64,000 nucleotides of DNA from Nocardia colli (GTDB lineage Bacteria; Actinomycetota; Actinomycetes; Mycobacteriales; Mycobacteriaceae), in assembly GCF_008704205.1 (NCBI RefSeq), contig NZ_VXLC01000049.1:1-64000 (forward strand). The letters run 5' to 3'. Below are positions 60,479 through 64,000 of the stretch, in pieces (within the stretch, counting starts at the first letter, position 1; every line of letters begins with the position of its first letter). Below the pieces are notes generated by a model. The model was not told where the DNA came from. It made no database searches and worked only from the letters and a program-made list of their open reading frames with translations. A program made the translations under genes and the position numbers.

Positions 60479-62200
60479 TTAGGCCTGGTCCGCCGCGCTC
60501 GCGAATTCCTCGTCCGGGATGTCCACCGGAAGGCGCTCGGCGAGCTTGTATTTCAGCGCCGCCGCGACGAGCGCCGCGAACAGCGGGTGCGGGCGGGTCG
60601 GGCGGCTCTTCAGCTCCGGATGCGCCTGGGTGGCGACGAAGAACGGGTGCACGTCGGCGGGCAGTTCGACGAACTCGACCAGGTGCCCGTCCGGCGAGGT
60701 ACCGCTGAACTTCAGGCCGCTCTTGGCGATCCGGTCACGGTAGGCGTTGTTCACCTCGAAGCGGTGCCGGTGCCGTTCGGACACCTGCTCGCTGCCGTAG
60801 GCCTGCGCGACGACCGAACCCTTCGCCAGGATGGCCGGGTAGGCGCCGAGCCGCATGGTGCCGCCCAGATCGGCCTCGCCCGCGACGGCCTGTTCCTGAT
60901 CGGCCATCGTGGAGATCACCGGATGCGGTGTGTCCGGCTCGAATTCGGCCGAGTTGGCCTCGGTCAGGCCGACCGAACGCGCCGCCTCGATGACCACGCA
61001 CTGCAAGCCCAGGCACAGCCCGAGCAGCGGAATGCCGCGGGCCCGGGCGTAGCGGATCGCGCCGACCTTGCCCTCGATGCCGCGGATGCCGAAGCCGCCG
61101 GGGATCAGCACCGCGTCCACGTCCCGCAACGCGGCCTGCGCGCCGGCCGGGGTCTCGCACTCGTCCGAGGGCACCCAGCGGATGAGCACCTTGGCGCGGG
61201 AAGCGAATCCGCCCGCACGCAGCGCCTCGGTGACCGACAGGTAGGCGTCGGGCAGGTCGACGTACTTGCCGACCAGCGCGACCTCGACCGTCTCCCGCGG
61301 CGAATGCACCCGGTCGAGCAGGTCGCCCCACACGGTCCAGTCCACGTCGCGGAACGGCAGCCCGAGCTTGCGCACCACGTAGGCGTCGAGGCCCTCGCGA
61401 TGCAGCACGCGCGGGATGTCGTAGATCGACGGCGCGTCCGGGGTGGAGATGCACGCGTCGACATCGACGTCACACATCAGCGCGATCTTGCTCTTCAGCG
61501 CCTGCGGCACCTCGCGATCGCAGCGCAGGATCAGCGCGTCCGGCTGGATGCCGATATTGCGCAGCGCCGCGACCGAATGCTGGGTCGGCTTGGTCTTGAG
61601 CTCGCCGGAGGGGGCGAGGTAGGGCACCAGCGAGACGTGCAGGAAGAACACGTTGTCCCGGCCGACATCGTGCCGGATCTGCCGAGCCGCCTCCAGGAAC
61701 GGCTGCGACTCGATATCGCCGACGGTGCCGCCGATCTCGGTGATGACCACGTCGGGGGTCTGATCGTCGGCATCCGGCGCGCTCATGGCGAGCACCCGGC
61801 TCTTGATCTCGTCGGTGATGTGCGGGATGACCTGCACCGTGTCGCCGAGGTATTCGCCGCGACGTTCCTTGGCGATGACTGTCGAATAGATTTGCCCGGT
61901 CGTGACATTCGCGTCCCGGGTCAGGTCCCTGTCCAGGAACCGCTCGTAGTGACCGACATCCAGATCGGTCTCGGCCCCGTCCTCCGTCACGAAAACCTCT
62001 CCATGCTGGAAGGGGTTCATCGTGCCGGGATCGACGTTCAGATAAGGGTCGAGTTTCTGCATCGTGACGCGCAGTCCACGCGCCGTCAACAGCTGACCGA
62101 GGCTGGAGGCGGTAAGACCTTTACCCAATGAGGAGGCGACTCCACCGCTGACGAAGATGTGCTTCGTGGCCGTTCGCGCCTGATTCCGTGTATGACCCAC
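60479..62200 (-). CDS. pyrG: CTP synthase
   Basis: 573 residues. Amidoligase domain with KHIFVSGGVASSLGKGL, LDPYLNVDPGTMNPFQHGEV and TEIGGTVGDIESQPFLEA; glutaminase domain with the nucleophile in LGLCLGLQCVV and C-terminal His/Glu (THPHP and ATQAHPELKSRP). Converts UTP, ATP and glutamine to CTP. GTG start without a strong site. Downstream of mctB, as in mycobacteria. Confidence 0.97.
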   Translation of the reverse strand: MGHTRNQARTATKHIFVSGGVASSLGKGLTASSLGQLLTARGLRVTMQKLDPYLNVDPGTMNPFQHGEVFVTEDGAETDLDVGHYERFLDRDLTRDANVTTGQIYSTVIAKERRGEYLGDTVQVIPHITDEIKSRVLAMSAPDADDQTPDVVITEIGGTVGDIESQPFLEAARQIRHDVGRDNVFFLHVSLVPYLAPSGELKTKPTQHSVAALRNIGIQPDALILRCDREVPQALKSKIALMCDVDVDACISTPDAPSIYDIPRVLHREGLDAYVVRKLGLPFRDVDWTVWGDLLDRVHSPRETVEVALVGKYVDLPDAYLSVTEALRAGGFASRAKVLIRWVPSDECETPAGAQAALRDVDAVLIPGGFGIRGIEGKVGAIRYARARGIPLLGLCLGLQCVVIEAARSVGLTEANSAEFEPDTPHPVISTMADQEQAVAGEADLGGTMRLGAYPAILAKGSVVAQAYGSEQVSERHRHRFEVNNAYRDRIAKSGLKFSGTSPDGHLVEFVELPADVHPFFVATQAHPELKSRPTRPHPLFAALVAAALKYKLAERLPVDIPDEEFASAADQA

Positions 62201-62277
62201 GGGTCTTCACGGTAACACGGATCAGGCGTCCAGTTCTAACGCCACGCACGTTTGCTGTCAGTTGGCCGGAACGGTTC

Positions 62278-63222
62278 TCATCGCGGCGCGGAGGCCAATG
62301 TGAGCGAGGTCGCCTTCTCGCCGGTGCCGTATCGGCCGGTGCCGCCGTTGAGCTGCTCGCTCAGCGCGAGGACGGTGGTGACGCGGCCGATTTCCCGGTC
62401 CAGGTTGTCCACGGTGCTGACCGAGGTGGCGAGGGGGCCGTCGGAGCGGACGACGGCGAGCGGGCCTGGGTTCTCCGCGGCGCCGGAACGTCCGGCGAGC
62501 ACGACGCCCGCGCCGCGGCCGCGCAGCGCGCCGGCGAAGCGGGCGATGTTCGCGCCCTGGCTGTTCTCGCCGGACTTGGCGCCGTTGCCGGTGATCACGA
62601 CCGCGGACTGGGCCGGACGCACCTGCGTGTCGCCGTAGGCGAGGAAGCCGCCGCCGCGCAGGGTCTCCAGCACGAGGCCGAGTTCCTGTGGGGTGCCGCG
62701 GGTTTGCCCGTTGGCCGGATCGAGCAGCAGCACGGTGCCGAGCAGGTCGCCGGCCATGCTGCCCTGATCGACTGCGCCGGTGCGCAATTGGATGCCGGCC
62801 GGGATGACGTTGGTGACCGTGGTGCGCATCCGGTCGCCCTCGGTGGCGTCGACGAACGCGTCGGTGAGCGAGATCCGGCCGGTGATGGTGGCGCCGGAGG
62901 TCTCCAGGGACTTGGTGACGCCCTCGATGTCGGCGGGGTCGGCGTCCGGGGTGGTGAACACCGCGACGGTGCGGTCGGCCAGGGTGCCGCCGAGGATGCG
63001 GCCAGCGGAACCGGCGATGAAGCGGTCGGCCGAGTTCAGCTGATCGGTGAGCCTGCGGTTCTGGTCGGAGACGGTGTCGACCTGCTGACGCAGATCCGAC
63101 TTGTCCGCACGCAATCCCGACAGCAGATCCGCGGCCAGCGTCTGCGAACCGAGCACCACGCCGATGGCGAGGGCCAGGAAGATCGCCACGATCGAGACGG
63201 CGTGCTGGCGTAACGAGATCAT
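62278..63222 (-). CDS. mctB: MctB-like copper transporter, outer-membrane-type
   Basis: 314 residues. N-terminal signal/anchor helix (about 8-28, HAVSIVAIFLALAIGVVLGSQ), a coiled coil (about 35-70, DKSDLRQQVDTVSDQNRRLTDQL), then a large exported domain (GGFLAYGDTQVRPAQSAVVITG). Mycobacterial Rv1698 (MctB) with the same layout and neighbours is a mycomembrane protein affecting copper tolerance. GGGAGAA precedes the ATG. Confidence 0.88.
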   Translation of the reverse strand: MISLRQHAVSIVAIFLALAIGVVLGSQTLAADLLSGLRADKSDLRQQVDTVSDQNRRLTDQLNSADRFIAGSAGRILGGTLADRTVAVFTTPDADPADIEGVTKSLETSGATITGRISLTDAFVDATEGDRMRTTVTNVIPAGIQLRTGAVDQGSMAGDLLGTVLLLDPANGQTRGTPQELGLVLETLRGGGFLAYGDTQVRPAQSAVVITGNGAKSGENSQGANIARFAGALRGRGAGVVLAGRSGAAENPGPLAVVRSDGPLATSVSTVDNLDREIGRVTTVLALSEQLNGGTGRYGTGEKATSLTLASAPR

Positions 63223-63235
63223 CGTTCTCCCTTGG

Positions 63236-64000
63236 TTATTTGTCGCCGGCGCCGACCAGGCCCTGCGCCCACAGCGCGAACCGGTCCCAGGTGTCGGTGG
63301 CCCAGGCGAGGGCGTCGGTGCCGGTGTTGGAGGCGAGCAGCACCACGATCACCGCGATCAGCGCGGCCAGCACCACCAGCGCGATGCCGATGCCGGACAC
63401 CCGATTGCGGTACAGCGTGGCCACGGCCTTCGCGTCCATCAGCTTGGTGCCGAGCTTGAGCCGGGTGAGGAAGGTCGCCGGGTTGCTCTCGCGGCGGCTG
63501 CGGTCGAAGAAGTCGTCGAGGGTGGCGGCCGCGCCCGCGGTGACGATCAGCGACGCGCCGTGGTGGTGGGCCAGCAGCAGCGCCAGGTCGGCGGGCGCGC
63601 CGGTGGACGGAAAGGTGGTCGCGCCGATGCCTAGGTCCTGGATGCGTTCCAGGCCCTTGGCGTGGCCGTCGGTGTCGGCGGGCAGGATCACCTCGGCGCC
63701 GCATTTCAGCGTGGCGGAGGTGATCTCGTCCGGGTCGCCGACGATGAGGTCGGGGCGGTAGCCCTGCTTCATCAGGGTGTCCGCGCCGCGGCCGACGCCG
63801 ACCATGATCGGCACGTACTCCTTGATGAACGGCTTGAGCCGCTTCAGGTCCTCGACATGGTCCGGGCCGTCGGCGACCACGATCACGTGCCGGTGTTTCA
63901 TCGACAGTTCCAGCTCCGGCACGCCGATGCCGTCGATCAGCAGCGCGCTCTCGGTGCGGATGAACTCGATGGTGTTGCCGGCGAACGCCTCCAGATGATC
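63236..64000 (-). CDS. steA: SteA-like cytokinetic protein (truncated by window end)
   Basis: 5'-incomplete; the reading frame is open up to base 64000. Readable residues include EAFAGNTIEFIRTESALLIDGIGVPEL, HVIVVADGPDHVEDLKRLKPFIKEYVPIMVGV, GADTLMKQGYRPDLIVGDPDE and a C-terminal membrane helix (GIALVVLAALIAVIVVLLA). Matches Rv1697/SteA, a thiamin-pyrophosphokinase-like protein acting with SteB at the division site. Operon with mctB, 13 bases between them. Confidence 0.9.
   Translation of the reverse strand, partial: DHLEAFAGNTIEFIRTESALLIDGIGVPELELSMKHRHVIVVADGPDHVEDLKRLKPFIKEYVPIMVGVGRGADTLMKQGYRPDLIVGDPDEITSATLKCGAEVILPADTDGHAKGLERIQDLGIGATTFPSTGAPADLALLLAHHHGASLIVTAGAAATLDDFFDRSRRESNPATFLTRLKLGTKLMDAKAVATLYRNRVSGIGIALVVLAALIAVIVVLLASNTGTDALAWATDTWDRFALWAQGLVGAGDK

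Overview
The window is high-GC DNA from a mycolic-acid actinomycete, most likely Nocardia or a close relative. The evidence is an AftB-type arabinofuranosyltransferase, MctB- and SteA-like proteins, frequent GTG starts, and a minus-strand block (steA-mctB-pyrG-NUDIX-xerD ... parA-scpA-scpB-rluB-cmk-der) in the same order as Mycobacterium tuberculosis Rv1697-Rv1713. Species assignment is inference. No tRNA, rRNA, IS element, integrase-bounded island or CRISPR array was recognised.

Layout. 0-12.2 kb: mostly single genes. These are a DUF732 secreted protein, the AftB-like glycosyltransferase preceded by an overlapping 44-codon ORF, an SDR, a lipoprotein, a TetX-like FAD monooxygenase divergent from a TetR regulator with a strong nested dyad, a VOC/YciI pair, DUF3710, a paralogous lipoprotein/membrane pair, DinB, a lipase that appears internally deleted, a MazG-like protein and a MarR regulator. 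12.2-16.6 kb: an SDR-like protein, a 14-TM MFS exporter with three carboxypeptidase-regulatory-like repeats fused to its C-terminus, and a single-pass membrane protein. 16.8-25.6 kb: a stress-signalling neighbourhood with a REC-PP2C phosphatase, CHASE3/HAMP histidine kinase, REC protein and STAS anti-sigma antagonist. It is followed by an ECF sigma factor heading an operon of four Asp23/Gls24 or Asp23-like proteins plus AmaP-type membrane partners, then CsbD.

25.6-40.3 kb holds the most unusual locus. It is one minus-strand operon encoding a GH25 phage-type lysozyme, a 3071-residue Tc-toxin A-subunit homologue (VRP1-like, ABC-toxin-N, neuraminidase-like, pore-forming and TcB-binding regions, with an added N-terminal Ig-like domain), and three successive seven-bladed kelch proteins coupled by overlapping or near-overlapping start and stop codons. 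A divergent IclR regulator faces it across 302 bp. No TcB/TcC (SpvB/RHS) gene is in the window, so the three beta-propeller proteins are the candidate partners of the TcA-like protein.

40.4-48.5 kb: an amidohydrolase, then a SorC-controlled polyol/sugar ABC importer (binding protein, two permeases, ATPase) divergent from a mannitol-dehydrogenase-family enzyme, with two matching 14-bp operator-like sites between them. 48.5-50.2 kb: an acyl-ACP thioesterase and an alpha/beta hydrolase. 50.4-64 kb: the conserved housekeeping block for GTPase Der, CMP kinase, pseudouridine synthase with a long RG-rich tail, the ScpAB condensin partners with long low-complexity N-termini, ParA, a cupin, XerD, NUDIX, CTP synthase, MctB and the truncated SteA.
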